Below, in pieces: positions 42,481-51,652 of a stretch of 64,000 bases of DNA; the stretch's first letter is position 1; each line of letters opens with the position of its first letter. Location: NCBI RefSeq assembly GCF_028823635.1, contig NZ_JAPEHU010000001.1, positions 558,001 to 622,000 on the forward strand, read 5' to 3'. Both the position numbers and the translations under genes were made by a program. The notes below the pieces were generated by a model that did no database searches, was not told the DNA's origin, and saw nothing but the letters and a program-made list of their open reading frames with translations. Source of the stretch: Demequina sp. B12. GTDB lineage: Bacteria; Actinomycetota; Actinomycetes; Actinomycetales; Demequinaceae.

Positions 42481-43213
42481 CGAAGTGTTGTTCTGGATCG
42501 TCGCATTCTTGACGGTGATCCCTTCGCTCGCGTTGCTGTTTGCCAAGCGTCCGGTGCACATCGCTATGTCGATCGTTACCGTGATGGTCGGTTTGGCCGC
42601 CGCTTACGTGGGCCTGGGCGCACCGTTCCTTGGTGTGGTGCAGATCGTGGTCTACACCGGCGCCGTCATGATGATGTTCCTGTTCGTGCTGATGCTGGTG
42701 GGTGTTGACCAGCGTGAGGACCTCAAGGAAACCATCAAGGGTCAGAAGTGGATTGGTTTTGCCGGCTCTATCGGTTTGGCCATTCTCCTGATCGCCGTGA
42801 TTGGCAAGGTCACCATGGAGCCCCGCATCACTGGTGTGGAAGGCAACCCTGAAGAGATCGCTTTGCAGCTGTTCTCCGAGTACGTCCTGGTGATGGAAGT
42901 GCTGGGCTTCCTGCTCATCACCGCCGCCGTGGGCGCGCTGGTCTTGACGCATGTGCCTCGCTTGACGCCGCGCCGCACGCAGGTCGAGCTGGCTGAGGCG
43001 CGTGTTCTTGCGGGTGCGAACCCGGTGAACAAGCCCATGCCTGGTGTGTACGCCCGCCACAATGCGCTCGACGTGCCGGCTCTTGATCCTGAGGGCAACG
43101 TCATCGAGGACTCGGTGTCCCGTGTGCTGGAGATTCGTCACCAGACGCAGGATGGTGCGGAGTTCCGCGCCCACCTTGAGAACCCGGAGCAGAAGGGCGG
43201 TGATGACAAGTGA
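42473..43213 (+). CDS. nuoJ: NADH-quinone oxidoreductase subunit J
   Basis: This 246-residue membrane subunit has five helices including the signature [22 protein letters not shown], which contains the conserved pi-bulge helix of ND6. A hydrophilic C-terminal tail of about 70 residues follows the last helix. The start is GTG (VVNEVLFW) with CGGAGG upstream, inside the end of nuoI. It overlaps nuoK with GTGA. Confidence 0.95.
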   Translation: MVNEVLFWIVAFLTVIPSLALLFAKRPVHIAMSIVTVMVGLAAAYVGLGAPFLGVVQIVVYTGAVMMMFLFVLMLVGVDQREDLKETIKGQKWIGFAGSIGLAILLIAVIGKVTMEPRITGVEGNPEEIALQLFSEYVLVMEVLGFLLITAAVGALVLTHVPRLTPRRTQVELAEARVLAGANPVNKPMPGVYARHNALDVPALDPEGNVIEDSVSRVLEIRHQTQDGAEFRAHLENPEQKGGDDK

Positions 43214-43509
43214 ACCCCATGAACTACGTCATCCTCGCCGCGATTTTGTTCTCGATCGGTTCCGCGGCCGTACTGTTGCGCCGCAATGCGATCGTGGCGT
43301 TCATGGGTGTGGAACTCATGCTGAACGCCGCCAACCTCGCGCTTGTCGCGTTCTCCCGCATGTTCGGTGAACTCGACGGCCAGATCATGGCGTTCTTCGT
43401 CATGGTCGTGGCAGCCGCTGAGGTGGTGGTGGGTCTCGCGATCATCATCGCGCTGTTCCGCGCACGTCAGACCATCTCGCTCGACGAGCCCGCCGAGCTG
43501 AAGGGGTAA
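43210..43509 (+). CDS. nuoK: NADH-quinone oxidoreductase subunit K
   Basis: This 99-residue ND4L-type subunit has three helices. The two conserved membrane glutamates are in [13 protein letters not shown] and [12 protein letters not shown]. The GTG start overlaps the nuoJ stop. The stop is three bases before nuoL. Confidence 0.97.
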   Translation: MNPMNYVILAAILFSIGSAAVLLRRNAIVAFMGVELMLNAANLALVAFSRMFGELDGQIMAFFVMVVAAAEVVVGLAIIIALFRARQTISLDEPAELKG

Positions 43510-43512
43510 GGA

Positions 43513-45390
43513 ATGCAGTCACTGATCTGGCTCGCCATCGCCATCCCGCTGGCAAGCGCAGCATTCCTGCTGCTTGCTGGCAAGAGGGCCGATGCGTGGG
43601 GTCACTGGGTAGGCGTGGCCGCCTCCTCTGTCGCTTTCCTTGTGGGCGCTGGCGCGCTCCTGGAAATGTTGGGCGAGAGTGGGGACCACCCCGGCATGAC
43701 GTTGACGCTGTGGGAGTTCATCCCCGGCGGTGACCTCAACGTCGATGTAGGCCTCCTGGTGGACCCGCTGTCCATCACCTTCGTGATGCTCATCACGTTC
43801 GTGGGAACCCTGATCCACTTTTACTCGGTGGCGTACATGGAGCACGACGTTGCACGTCGCCGCTTCTTCGCTTACCTGAACCTGTTCATTGCCGCGATGC
43901 TCCTGCTGGTGCTCGCCGACTCGTTCCTGCTGCTGTTCTTCGGCTGGGAAGGTGTGGGTCTGGCGTCGTACCTGCTGATCGGTTTCTGGAACCAGAAGAA
44001 CGAGTACGCCACCGCCGCGAACAAGGCGTTTGTGGTGAACCGCATCGGTGACATCGGTCTGATTGTCGCGATGGGAATGATGTTCGCTGCGTTTGGCGCG
44101 GTGGACTTCGAGACGGTGTTTGCTCAGGCGCCGGAAGCGTCCACCGCGACGCTGACCGCGATTGGTTTGGCTCTGCTGCTGGCCGCGTGCGGTAAGTCTG
44201 CTCAGTTCCCCTTGCAGTCCTGGCTGGGTGACGCGATGGCTGGTCCTACGCCGGTGTCCGCACTGATCCACGCCGCGACCATGGTGACCGCGGGTGTCTA
44301 CCTGATTGTGCGTTCCGCACCCATCTTTAACGGTGCGCCCGATGCTCAGCTGGTGGTGGCCGTGGTGGGTGCGATCACGCTGCTCTTGGGTGCGTTCATC
44401 GGTATGGCTAAGGACGACATCAAGAAGGCGCTCGCCGCGTCCACGATGTCGCAGATTGGCTACATGATGCTGGCTGCGGGTCTTGGGCCCATCGGCTACG
44501 CGTTCGCGATCTTCCACCTGGTGACGCACGGCTTCTTCAAGGCCGGCATGTTCCTCGGTGCGGGTTCCGTGATGCACGCCATGAACGACGGCGTCGACAT
44601 GCGTCGCTACGGCGCCTTGCGTGGCGTCATGACCATCACCTGGGTGACGTTCGGTCTGGGATGGCTCGCCATCTTGGGTGTGCCGCCGTTCTCTGGCTAC
44701 TGGTCCAAGGACAAGATCATTGAAGCGGCGTTTGTGGGCGACGGCTGGCAGCCGTGGGTCCTCGGTGGCGCTGCACTGGTGGGTGCGGGTCTGACGGCGT
44801 TCTACATGTCGCGCCTGTTCTTCATGACGTTCCACGGCAAGGCCCGCTGGAATGACGAGGTCCACCCGCACGAGTCGCCGTTGCTGATGACGGTCCCGAT
44901 GATGATTCTTGCGGTCGGATCGGCCTTCCTTGGTCTGTTCCTCGCCTCGGGTGACCGCTTCGCTCACTTCCTTGAGCCCGTCACCGGTCATGCTGAACAC
45001 CACGACCCGGTCATTCCTATCCCGCTCATCATTGGCTTGACGCTTGCGTTGGTGATCCTGGGCGCCGTGATCGCTTGGTTGAAGTACGGCCGCGCAGACG
45101 TCCCCGAAGAAGCTCCCGCGGGGTCGCTCGCGACCATCACGGCACGCAACGACTTCTTCCAGGACTCCGTCAACCGTGCAGTGTTCCAGCGTCCCGGTCA
45201 GCACCTCACGCGCACGCTCGTCTACGGAGATGCCGCCATCATCGACGGCGCCGTCAACAAGCAGGCACGTGGCTGGGCCCGGTTGGGTGAAGGATCGCGC
45301 AAGTTCCAAAACGGCCAGGTCCGCAGTTACGCATTGACGATGCTCGTAGGAGTCGTTGTGATCGCACTTGTCATCGTGATGGGGGCTTAA
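43513..45390 (+). CDS. nuoL: NADH-quinone oxidoreductase subunit L
   Basis: This 625-residue antiporter-like proton-pumping subunit has [18 protein letters not shown] (conserved Glu near residue 140), [35 protein letters not shown] core and [19 protein letters not shown]. The long lateral helix and the final membrane anchor are present at the C-terminus. It is followed by nuoM after seven bases. Confidence 0.97.
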   Translation: MQSLIWLAIAIPLASAAFLLLAGKRADAWGHWVGVAASSVAFLVGAGALLEMLGESGDHPGMTLTLWEFIPGGDLNVDVGLLVDPLSITFVMLITFVGTLIHFYSVAYMEHDVARRRFFAYLNLFIAAMLLLVLADSFLLLFFGWEGVGLASYLLIGFWNQKNEYATAANKAFVVNRIGDIGLIVAMGMMFAAFGAVDFETVFAQAPEASTATLTAIGLALLLAACGKSAQFPLQSWLGDAMAGPTPVSALIHAATMVTAGVYLIVRSAPIFNGAPDAQLVVAVVGAITLLLGAFIGMAKDDIKKALAASTMSQIGYMMLAAGLGPIGYAFAIFHLVTHGFFKAGMFLGAGSVMHAMNDGVDMRRYGALRGVMTITWVTFGLGWLAILGVPPFSGYWSKDKIIEAAFVGDGWQPWVLGGAALVGAGLTAFYMSRLFFMTFHGKARWNDEVHPHESPLLMTVPMMILAVGSAFLGLFLASGDRFAHFLEPVTGHAEHHDPVIPIPLIIGLTLALVILGAVIAWLKYGRADVPEEAPAGSLATITARNDFFQDSVNRAVFQRPGQHLTRTLVYGDAAIIDGAVNKQARGWARLGEGSRKFQNGQVRSYALTMLVGVVVIALVIVMGA

Positions 45391-45397
45391 GAAAACT

Positions 45398-46891
45398 ATG
45401 TTTCCTTTCCTGACTGTCCTCATCGCCCTCCCCGTCGTGGGTGCCGCGCTGCTGTGGGCCCTGCCCGCATCGGCCCGTACCAAGGCGCGCGAGATTGCGC
45501 TGGGCGTCACCGTGGCCGAGGCCGCACTGTTCGTCGTCATGGCGTTGCAGTTCGACAAGGCCGACGCTGGCGCCATCCAGTTCGCGGAGACGCACGCGTG
45601 GATTCCGCAGATCGGTGCCTCCTGGGCGCTGGGTGTGAATGGCCTGGGCTTGCTGATGATTGCGTTGTCGGTCATCTTGGTGCCGCTTGCCATCCTGGCG
45701 GGCTGGCGTGAAGAGACCGACGCCACCCGCCGCCGCAACTACATGGCGCTGGTGCTGCTGGGCCAGGCGTTCATGGTCGGCATCTTCGCGGCCCGCGACG
45801 TGTTCCTGTTCTACGTGCTCTTTGAAGCGATGCTGGTACCGCTGTACTTCTTGATTGGTGGCTTTGGTGGCGCACAACGCCGCTACGCAGCCGTGAAGTT
45901 CCTGCTGTACTCGCTCGTGGGTGGCCTCATCATGCTGGTCGCCGTCGTGGCGCTGTACTTCGTGGGTGAAGGGGGCGAGCAGGCGTTCCTGATCGACAAC
46001 CTCACCGGCATGGAGATGTCCTCCACCACGGAGCGCCTGCTGTTCCTGGGCTTCTTCCTCGCGTTCGCGATCAAGGCCCCCATGGTTCCCCTGCACACGT
46101 GGCTTCCCACCGTCGCAGAAGAGGCCCGCCCCGGCACCACCGCCCTGTTGGTCGCGGTACTGGACAAGATCGGCACCTTCGGCATGATCACGCTATGCCT
46201 GACGATGTTCCCGAACGCCTCCCAGTGGGCGGCGCCGGTCATCATCGTCCTGGCCGTGATCTCTGTGATCTACGGTGCACTGCTCGCGATCGGGCAGAAG
46301 AACATGATGCGCCTGGTCGCGTTCACCTCGGTGAGCCACTTTGGCGTGATGATCCTGGGAATCTTCGCGTTCCAGCAGACCTCCATGGAGGGCGCCGCGC
46401 TCTACATGTTCAACCACGGTCTGTCGACAGCAGCGTTGTTCTTCCTCGTGGGCTTCCTGATCGAACGCACCGGCTCGGCGGATCTGGCCGACTACGGCGG
46501 TTTGCAGCGAGTCATTCCGGTGTTCGCGGGATCGTTCCTGATCGTCGGTATGTCGGCTGCCGCCCTGCCGGGTCTGTCGCCGTTCGTGTCGGAAATCATG
46601 GTCTTCATTGGCGCGTACCCCGTTGCCAAGGCCGCAGTGATCGTGTCCGCGATCTCCGTGGTGCTGGCCGCGCTGTACATCCTGCTGACTTACAAGAAGG
46701 TCTTCACCGGACCAGTGCTGGAAGGCAGCGAAGGCACCCGCGAGATGACCCTGCGGGAAAAGCTCGTGGCGTGGCCGCTGATTGTCGCCATGCTGGTCCT
46801 GGGCTTCCTGCCCGGCTTGGCCATTGACTACGTACGTGAGCCGGCGGCCGATGCCGTGGCCTACGTCGCTATCGAGGAGGCGAACGCGTGA
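45398..46891 (+). CDS. nuoM: NADH-quinone oxidoreductase subunit M
   Basis: This 497-residue antiporter-like subunit has VLFEAMLVPLYFLIGGFGG (essential Glu near residue 140), IKAPMVPLHTWLPTVAEEARP and MRLVAFTSVSHFGVMILG. It has 14 predicted helices. Spacing and overlap with nuoN (GTGA) show coupling. Length is normal. Confidence 0.97.
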   Translation: MFPFLTVLIALPVVGAALLWALPASARTKAREIALGVTVAEAALFVVMALQFDKADAGAIQFAETHAWIPQIGASWALGVNGLGLLMIALSVILVPLAILAGWREETDATRRRNYMALVLLGQAFMVGIFAARDVFLFYVLFEAMLVPLYFLIGGFGGAQRRYAAVKFLLYSLVGGLIMLVAVVALYFVGEGGEQAFLIDNLTGMEMSSTTERLLFLGFFLAFAIKAPMVPLHTWLPTVAEEARPGTTALLVAVLDKIGTFGMITLCLTMFPNASQWAAPVIIVLAVISVIYGALLAIGQKNMMRLVAFTSVSHFGVMILGIFAFQQTSMEGAALYMFNHGLSTAALFFLVGFLIERTGSADLADYGGLQRVIPVFAGSFLIVGMSAAALPGLSPFVSEIMVFIGAYPVAKAAVIVSAISVVLAALYILLTYKKVFTGPVLEGSEGTREMTLREKLVAWPLIVAMLVLGFLPGLAIDYVREPAADAVAYVAIEEANA

Positions 46892-48468
46892 ACTTCGTGA
46901 CCCCCGAGATCGCTTGGGCGCCGCTGACGCCCATCCTGATCGTCCTGGGCGCCGCGGCAGCCGGCGTGCTCGTTGAGTCGTTCATCAAGACTCCCGCCAC
47001 CCGCCGGGTGGTGCAGCTGTGGCTGTCCGGTGCGGCGCTGCTTGCTGCGCTCGTGGCCGTGGTGGTGCAGTGGGGAGGACTCGAGGGTGCTGCAGGCACC
47101 GTCGTGATGTCCGGCAAGATCACCGTGGACCTCCAGTCCCTGGCGTGGCAGCTGATGCTGCTGATCTTTGCCGTCCTCAGCGTGCTGCTGTTCGCGTCAA
47201 AGACCTCCGACAACGAGGAGTCCTTCACCGCGCTGGGCTCGGTCGCTCCGGGCTCCGTCGAAGAGAAGCTGGCACGCCGTGCCGGTCTGCAGGTGACGGA
47301 AGTCTTCCCGCTGGCGCTGTTCGCGGTGGGCGGCATGATGCTGTTCACCTGTGTCACGGACCTGATCTTCCTGTTCGTCGCGCTCGAACTGTTCTCCTTG
47401 CCGCTGTACATCCTCGTGGCGCTTGCGCGCCGTCGCCGCCTGCTGTCGCAGGAAGCCGCCCTGAAGTACTTCCTCCTGGGGGCGTTCTCCTCGGCGATCT
47501 TCCTGTTTGGTGCTGCGCTGGTCTACGGTGCCACCACGCAGATCGACGTAGCCTTCATTGGCATCGCGATCGAGATCGTCGACGGACGCGATGGCATGCT
47601 GCTCCTTGGAGCAGTGATGGTGATCGTGGGCCTGATGTTCAAGATCGGTGCCGCACCGTTCCACTCCTGGGTGCCGGATGTTTACCAGGGTGCCCCCACC
47701 CCCGTGACGGCGTTCATGGGTGCCGCGACCAAGGCAGCCGCCACGGCCGCACTGATCCGCGTCATGTACCTGGCGTTCTACCCGCTGGAGTGGGAACTGT
47801 CGTGGATGTTCTGGGCTGTCGCAATCCTGTCGATGGCACTGGGAACCGTCCTGGCGCTGGTGCAGACCGACATCAAGCGCATGCTTGCCTACTCCGCAGT
47901 CGCACACGCAGGATTCATCCTCGTGGCCTTCGCGGGTCTTGAAGCCGAGGCCCTGGCGGCGTTGCCGTTCTACCTGTTGACTTACGGTCTGGCCACCATC
48001 GGTGCGTTCGCGATCATCACCCAGGTACGGGAACGTGCCGAAGACGGTGGCGTGGGTGCAGAAGCCGTGCGTTTGGGTCAGTGGGCTGGACTGGGGAAGC
48101 GTTCGCCGCTCCTTGCTGGCGCGATGGCGCTGTTCCTGCTGTCCTTTGCTGGCATCCCGTTGACCGCAGGCTTCATCGGAAAGTTTGAGGTCTTCTCCGC
48201 GGCCGTCGCCGGCGGCGCCTGGATCCTGGTGCTGATCGCCGTGATTGCCTCGGCCGTGGCGGCGTTCTTCTACGTACGCCTCATTGTGCTGATGTTCTTC
48301 ACTGATGTGCCGGAAGGCGCAGAGGACTCCATCGCAGTGGGCAACGAGCCTTTGTCTCGCGTGGTCATCTACCTGACTGCGATCGCTATCCTGGTGCTGG
48401 GCATTCTGCCTTCCGGAGTCTTGGAACTGTTCCAAGAATCCGCAGTCTTTCTGGTGATCGGCGGCTAA
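46888..48468 (+). CDS. nuoN: NADH-quinone oxidoreductase subunit N
   Basis: This 526-residue third antiporter-like subunit has LFVALELFSLPLYILVAL, the core KIGAAPFHSWVPDVYQGAPTPVTAF, and DIKRMLAYSAVAHAGF. It starts at GTG overlapping nuoM. The next gene, a prenyl synthase, starts five bases after its stop, so the prenyl synthase probably belongs to the same transcript. Confidence 0.97.
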   Translation: MNFVTPEIAWAPLTPILIVLGAAAAGVLVESFIKTPATRRVVQLWLSGAALLAALVAVVVQWGGLEGAAGTVVMSGKITVDLQSLAWQLMLLIFAVLSVLLFASKTSDNEESFTALGSVAPGSVEEKLARRAGLQVTEVFPLALFAVGGMMLFTCVTDLIFLFVALELFSLPLYILVALARRRRLLSQEAALKYFLLGAFSSAIFLFGAALVYGATTQIDVAFIGIAIEIVDGRDGMLLLGAVMVIVGLMFKIGAAPFHSWVPDVYQGAPTPVTAFMGAATKAAATAALIRVMYLAFYPLEWELSWMFWAVAILSMALGTVLALVQTDIKRMLAYSAVAHAGFILVAFAGLEAEALAALPFYLLTYGLATIGAFAIITQVRERAEDGGVGAEAVRLGQWAGLGKRSPLLAGAMALFLLSFAGIPLTAGFIGKFEVFSAAVAGGAWILVLIAVIASAVAAFFYVRLIVLMFFTDVPEGAEDSIAVGNEPLSRVVIYLTAIAILVLGILPSGVLELFQESAVFLVIGG

Positions 48469-48472
48469 TTAC

Positions 48473-49468
48473 ATGTCACTTCCGCTGGGCAGCGACGAGC
48501 TGGACGGCATCCTGACCCCGCGTCTGGAACTCGTTGAAGAACGACTCCGTGACGCGGTGGGCCAGGCGGATTCTCTTGCGGACGCCACGTCCAAGCACCT
48601 GGTGAACGCCGGAGGGAAACGTCTGCGCCCCATGCTGACGCTGCTCGCGGCGCAGTTGGGCGATGGCACCCGTCAGGAAGTGATTGAAGCGGCCGTCGTG
48701 GTCGAGCTCACGCATCTTGCGACGCTCTATCACGACGACGTCATGGACTCCGCTCCCACCCGTCGTGGCGCCCCTGCGGCGCACGAGGTCTGGGGCAACT
48801 CGGTGGCGATCCTCACCGGCGACCTCCTGTTCGCACGCGCGTCCCGTGTAGTCGCTGGGCTAGGCCCGGAAGCCGTACGGATTCAGGCACAGACCTTCGA
48901 ACGGCTATGCCTGGGACAGCTCCACGAAACCGTGGGCCCGCGCGAAGGTGACAGTGCTGTGGACCACTACATCCAGGTGCTCGCGGACAAGACCGGCTCA
49001 CTGATCGCCACCTCGGCTCGTTTTGGCGCGCTGTTTGCCGGCTGTGAACCCAGCATCGTGGAGAAGGTCACGCGCTACGGCGAGCTTGCTGGTGTGGCGT
49101 TCCAACTCGCGGACGACGTCATCGATGTGCGGTCCACCGCCGCGGACACCGGCAAGACCCCCGGCACCGACCTACGCGAAGGCGTGCCCACCATGCCCGT
49201 GCTGCTCTTGCGGGAGCGCGTCGCCGCTGGCTCTGCGACCGATGCGGACATCGCATTGCTCGCCGACATTGACGGTGACCTGTCCTCCGATGAGGTCCTC
49301 GCGGACGTGGTGTCACGCCTGGCCGTTCACCCGGTGGTCGACGAGACCAGCGCGAAGGCTCGCGAGTGGGCCGAGCATGCGGCAGATGCCGTGTCGACTC
49401 TGCCCGATGGTGCAGTGAAGGACGCGCTCAACACCTTCGCCGATGCTTTGGTGGCCCGAGCAGCCTAA
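48473..49468 (+). CDS. Polyprenyl diphosphate synthase (long-chain, probable menaquinone tail supplier)
   Basis: This is a 331-residue trans-isoprenyl diphosphate synthase. The first Asp-rich motif (HDDVMD near residue 88) with following RRGAPAAHEVWG, and the second (LADDVIDVRST near residue 213), are intact, with the GGKRLRPML substrate loop near residue 43. Chain length is set by residues before the first motif and cannot be stated firmly; the position after nuoN and the presence of menA and menJ point to the heptaprenyl to nonaprenyl range for menaquinone. It is the last gene of the nuo operon. Confidence 0.9.
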   Translation: MSLPLGSDELDGILTPRLELVEERLRDAVGQADSLADATSKHLVNAGGKRLRPMLTLLAAQLGDGTRQEVIEAAVVVELTHLATLYHDDVMDSAPTRRGAPAAHEVWGNSVAILTGDLLFARASRVVAGLGPEAVRIQAQTFERLCLGQLHETVGPREGDSAVDHYIQVLADKTGSLIATSARFGALFAGCEPSIVEKVTRYGELAGVAFQLADDVIDVRSTAADTGKTPGTDLREGVPTMPVLLLRERVAAGSATDADIALLADIDGDLSSDEVLADVVSRLAVHPVVDETSAKAREWAEHAADAVSTLPDGAVKDALNTFADALVARAA

Positions 49469-49475
49469 AACCTCC

Positions 49476-49553
49476 CCTGGCCGTAGATACACGGTGGTAA
49501 TTGGGACGGTTCTTCCTCCTGGCCGTAGAGTCTCGGTGGCTATCGTGGCCAGG
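49476..49553. repeat. Two copies of CCTGGCCGTA 42 bp apart (locus B)
   Basis: CCTGGCCGTA occurs at 49476-49485 and 49518-49527, 42 bp apart as at 9848/9890. Both copies continue with GA then a CGGTGG block. The second copy also starts an inverted repeat: CCTGGCC (49518-49524) pairs with GGCCAGG (49547-49553). It lies between the convergent prenyl synthase and rarD genes and could act in termination. Confidence 0.6.
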
Positions 49554-49565
49554 CTCGTGCCCCCA

Positions 49566-50504
49566 TCACACTGGTTCTGCAGGCTGAACGACCGCCTGAG
49601 GCTTGCGCGCGCGCGATCGCCAGCCGTCCACGGTGAGCACCACCAGTGCCACCCACACCAGGGAGAACCCCGCCCAACGGGTCCACGGCATCGGCTCGCC
49701 AAAGTACGTCACTGCGAGCGCAAACATCATGGTGGGTGCGATGTACTGCAGCAGTCCCGTCACGAACAGTGGCAGACGGCGCGCACCTGCGGCGAACAGC
49801 AGCAGCGAGCCCGCCGTCACAATCCCGGTCGACACCAGCAGGAGGTCGTGGGTCAGGCCCAGGCCAGGCTCGCCCCGCTGGCCAAAGGTGATCCCTCCGG
49901 CGTTGGACATGAGCGCGAGCCCCGCCAGCGCCACCGGAGCCAGCAGCAGCGTCTCCACCGTCAAACCAGTGAGCGCATCAACGTCCCGGCCCACCTGCTT
50001 CTTCAACAAGCCATAGCAACCAAACGACCCGGCCAGCACCAGCGAGATCCACGGGAACTCACCCAGGCCTGCGCCAATCACCACGATCGCCACTAGCGCA
50101 ATGCCCAACGCCACGACTTGTGCGCGGCGCAGACGTTCGCCCAGGAACACCACTCCCAGCGCCACGAGGACCAGCGGATTGATGTAGTACCCCAGCGAGG
50201 CCGAACTCACATGGCCCGTCTCCACTGCGAACACGTAGACCAGCCAGTTAATGACGATCACGGACGCGGAAGCGCCCAACATCAGCAGCGTGCGGCGGTT
50301 GCGGACCACGGCCGCCATTCGCTGCCATCCGTTCATGACCGTGAGCAGCAGGGCGCACACCACGAGCGACCACACGGAGCGCTGGGCGGTCACTTCAAGG
50401 GCATTCGCGGGGGCGAGCTCCGTCAACAACAGTGGGAACAGACCCCAGATGACGTAGGCACTTGCGCCAAAGGCCAGTCCGGAGCTCGACAGGGGAGTGT
50501 TCAC
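49566..50504 (-). CDS. rarD: EamA family transporter RarD
   Basis: This 312-residue drug/metabolite-superfamily permease has ten predicted helices in two EamA repeats. RarD-type features are ASAYVIWGLFPLL at the N-terminus, TAQRSVWSL, and the INWLVYVFAVETGHVSSASLGYYINPLV block. GTG 50504 matches the usual family N-terminus; a longer frame upstream reads through GC-rich repeats and is not credible. CACACT lies six bases upstream, a weak leaderless -10. Substrate unknown; RarD was named for chloramphenicol sensitivity. Confidence 0.88.
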   Translation of the reverse strand: MNTPLSSSGLAFGASAYVIWGLFPLLLTELAPANALEVTAQRSVWSLVVCALLLTVMNGWQRMAAVVRNRRTLLMLGASASVIVINWLVYVFAVETGHVSSASLGYYINPLVLVALGVVFLGERLRRAQVVALGIALVAIVVIGAGLGEFPWISLVLAGSFGCYGLLKKQVGRDVDALTGLTVETLLLAPVALAGLALMSNAGGITFGQRGEPGLGLTHDLLLVSTGIVTAGSLLLFAAGARRLPLFVTGLLQYIAPTMMFALAVTYFGEPMPWTRWAGFSLVWVALVVLTVDGWRSRARKPQAVVQPAEPV

Positions 50505-50630
50505 GTTCTGAGTGTGGCACCGGACCCTGCCGACCGGAACCGTGTGCCGCGCGGCACCGGCATCGAGGTGCCAGTTGGGGGCCGGGTGGTTGGTGGCCGG
50601 CTGCGGGTAGCCCAGCGGTTGCGCGACTGT

Positions 50631-50716
50631 GCCGTCCCTGACACGTCGGGCAGACCGGGCCCGGCGTGTCTCGCACGACACGCCGTCCGCGGCCCCGCTG
50701 CTGTGTCAGGGACGGC
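50631..50716. repeat. Nested inverted repeats between the ABC permease and rarD
   Basis: An outer pair of perfect 14-bp arms (50631-50644, GCCGTCCCTGACAC, and its complement at 50703-50716) encloses a second perfect hairpin, CGGCGTGTC (50662-50670) with GACACGCCG (50677-50685) around a 6-base loop. Together with the repeats at 50721-50820 it fills most of the 317-bp gene-free gap 50505-50821. It may end the sulfur operon or hold the rarD control region. Confidence 0.75.
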
Positions 50717-50720
50717 TCGG

Positions 50721-50820
50721 GGCGGGCGCGGAAACCCGGGGGCGGGCGCGGAAACCCGGGGGCGGGCGCGGAGACCGGGGGGCGGGCGCGGAGACCCGGA
50801 GCGGGAGGGGCAGCCCGGGA
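50721..50820. repeat. Tandem 20-bp GC-rich repeat, four copies plus one degenerate
   Basis: Units at 50721, 50741, 50761 and 50781 each begin GGCGGGCGCGGA and end with an ACCCGGG-like block; the fifth unit (50801-50820) is degenerate. Units one and two are identical. The array ends two bases before the permease stop codon (50822) on the minus strand, so it is the 3' untranslated region of the sulfur operon. Confidence 0.85.
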
Positions 50821-50821
50821 C

Positions 50822-51652
50822 CTAGTGCGGCAGCCCGGAGTCCACGAGGCCTCGCGACACGCGTAGGCGGTGCTGCACCTTGGCGAACACCAGGCGGTCC
50901 ACGAGCAGGGTGAACGCGAGCACGATCATGATGGTGGCCATCATCTCGGTGAGGTCGCCGGTTTCACGCGAACGGGAGATGACGTTGCCGATGCCTGTGC
51001 CGGACAGGGCACCGGAGAAGATCTCGCCGGCTACCAGGCAGCGGAAGGCAATGGACCAGCCGAGTTCCAGGCCGGTCATGATGCCGGGCAGGGCGGCGGG
51101 CAGGACCACGTGACGCAACAGTGTGCCGCCCTCGGCACCAAAGGTGCGTCCGGCGCGGATCAGCAGCGGTGGCACGTTCGCGACCGCGGACCGGGTGCCC
51201 AGCATGATGGCAGGCATCGCACCGATGGACACGACTGCAGCCAGCGACCACGGCGAGGTTCCCAGCACCACGGCGGCGACAGGGATCCACATCGAGGTAG
51301 GCATGCCTTGGAGGGCAGCGAGATACGGCGACAAACCGCGGTCGAGCCAGCGGCGTGAGCCCAACAGCAGCCCCAACGTCACCCCACCGATGGCCGCGAT
51401 CGCGAAGCACACCGTCATGAACAGGGTGATGCGGCCAAAGATGGACCACAGTTGCCCGTCCACGGCCATGCGCCACAGTTCGTCACCTGTCGCGGCAGGT
51501 CCAGGCAGGGTGTCGACAAACACTGACACCCCGGCCCACACCAGCAGCAGCACGGCGCCGGTGATGAGGATGGGGGCCGATGCTTTCCACCAGGGGGCAC
51601 GCGATCCCACCTGGACGCGCTGCTCGGTGGTGAGGGTGTCAGATCGCGACAT
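50822..51652 (-). CDS. ABC transporter permease of the sulfonate/nitrate/taurine type
   Basis: This 276-residue inner-membrane permease has about six helices and the BPD-type EAA loop region (RAGRTFGAEGGTLLRHVVLPAALPGIMTG near residue 170). ATG 51652 overlaps the end of the ATPase gene by 14 bases and has GGAG upstream; an upstream in-frame extension would run deep into the ATPase gene. Context with sir and cys genes suggests import of sulfonates or sulfate. The periplasmic binding protein usually encoded beside such a pair is absent here. Confidence 0.85.
   Translation of the reverse strand: MSRSDTLTTEQRVQVGSRAPWWKASAPILITGAVLLLVWAGVSVFVDTLPGPAATGDELWRMAVDGQLWSIFGRITLFMTVCFAIAAIGGVTLGLLLGSRRWLDRGLSPYLAALQGMPTSMWIPVAAVVLGTSPWSLAAVVSIGAMPAIMLGTRSAVANVPPLLIRAGRTFGAEGGTLLRHVVLPAALPGIMTGLELGWSIAFRCLVAGEIFSGALSGTGIGNVISRSRETGDLTEMMATIMIVLAFTLLVDRLVFAKVQHRLRVSRGLVDSGLPH

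Noticed and set aside
43519..45738. 739-codon minus-strand frame opposite nuoL and the start of nuoM
   Set aside because: Low-complexity His/Arg/Gln product with no domain; nuoL and nuoM explain the region.
50721..50820. Possible CRISPR-like array in the 20-bp repeats
   Set aside because: Units are directly adjacent with no spacers, and no cas gene is present.
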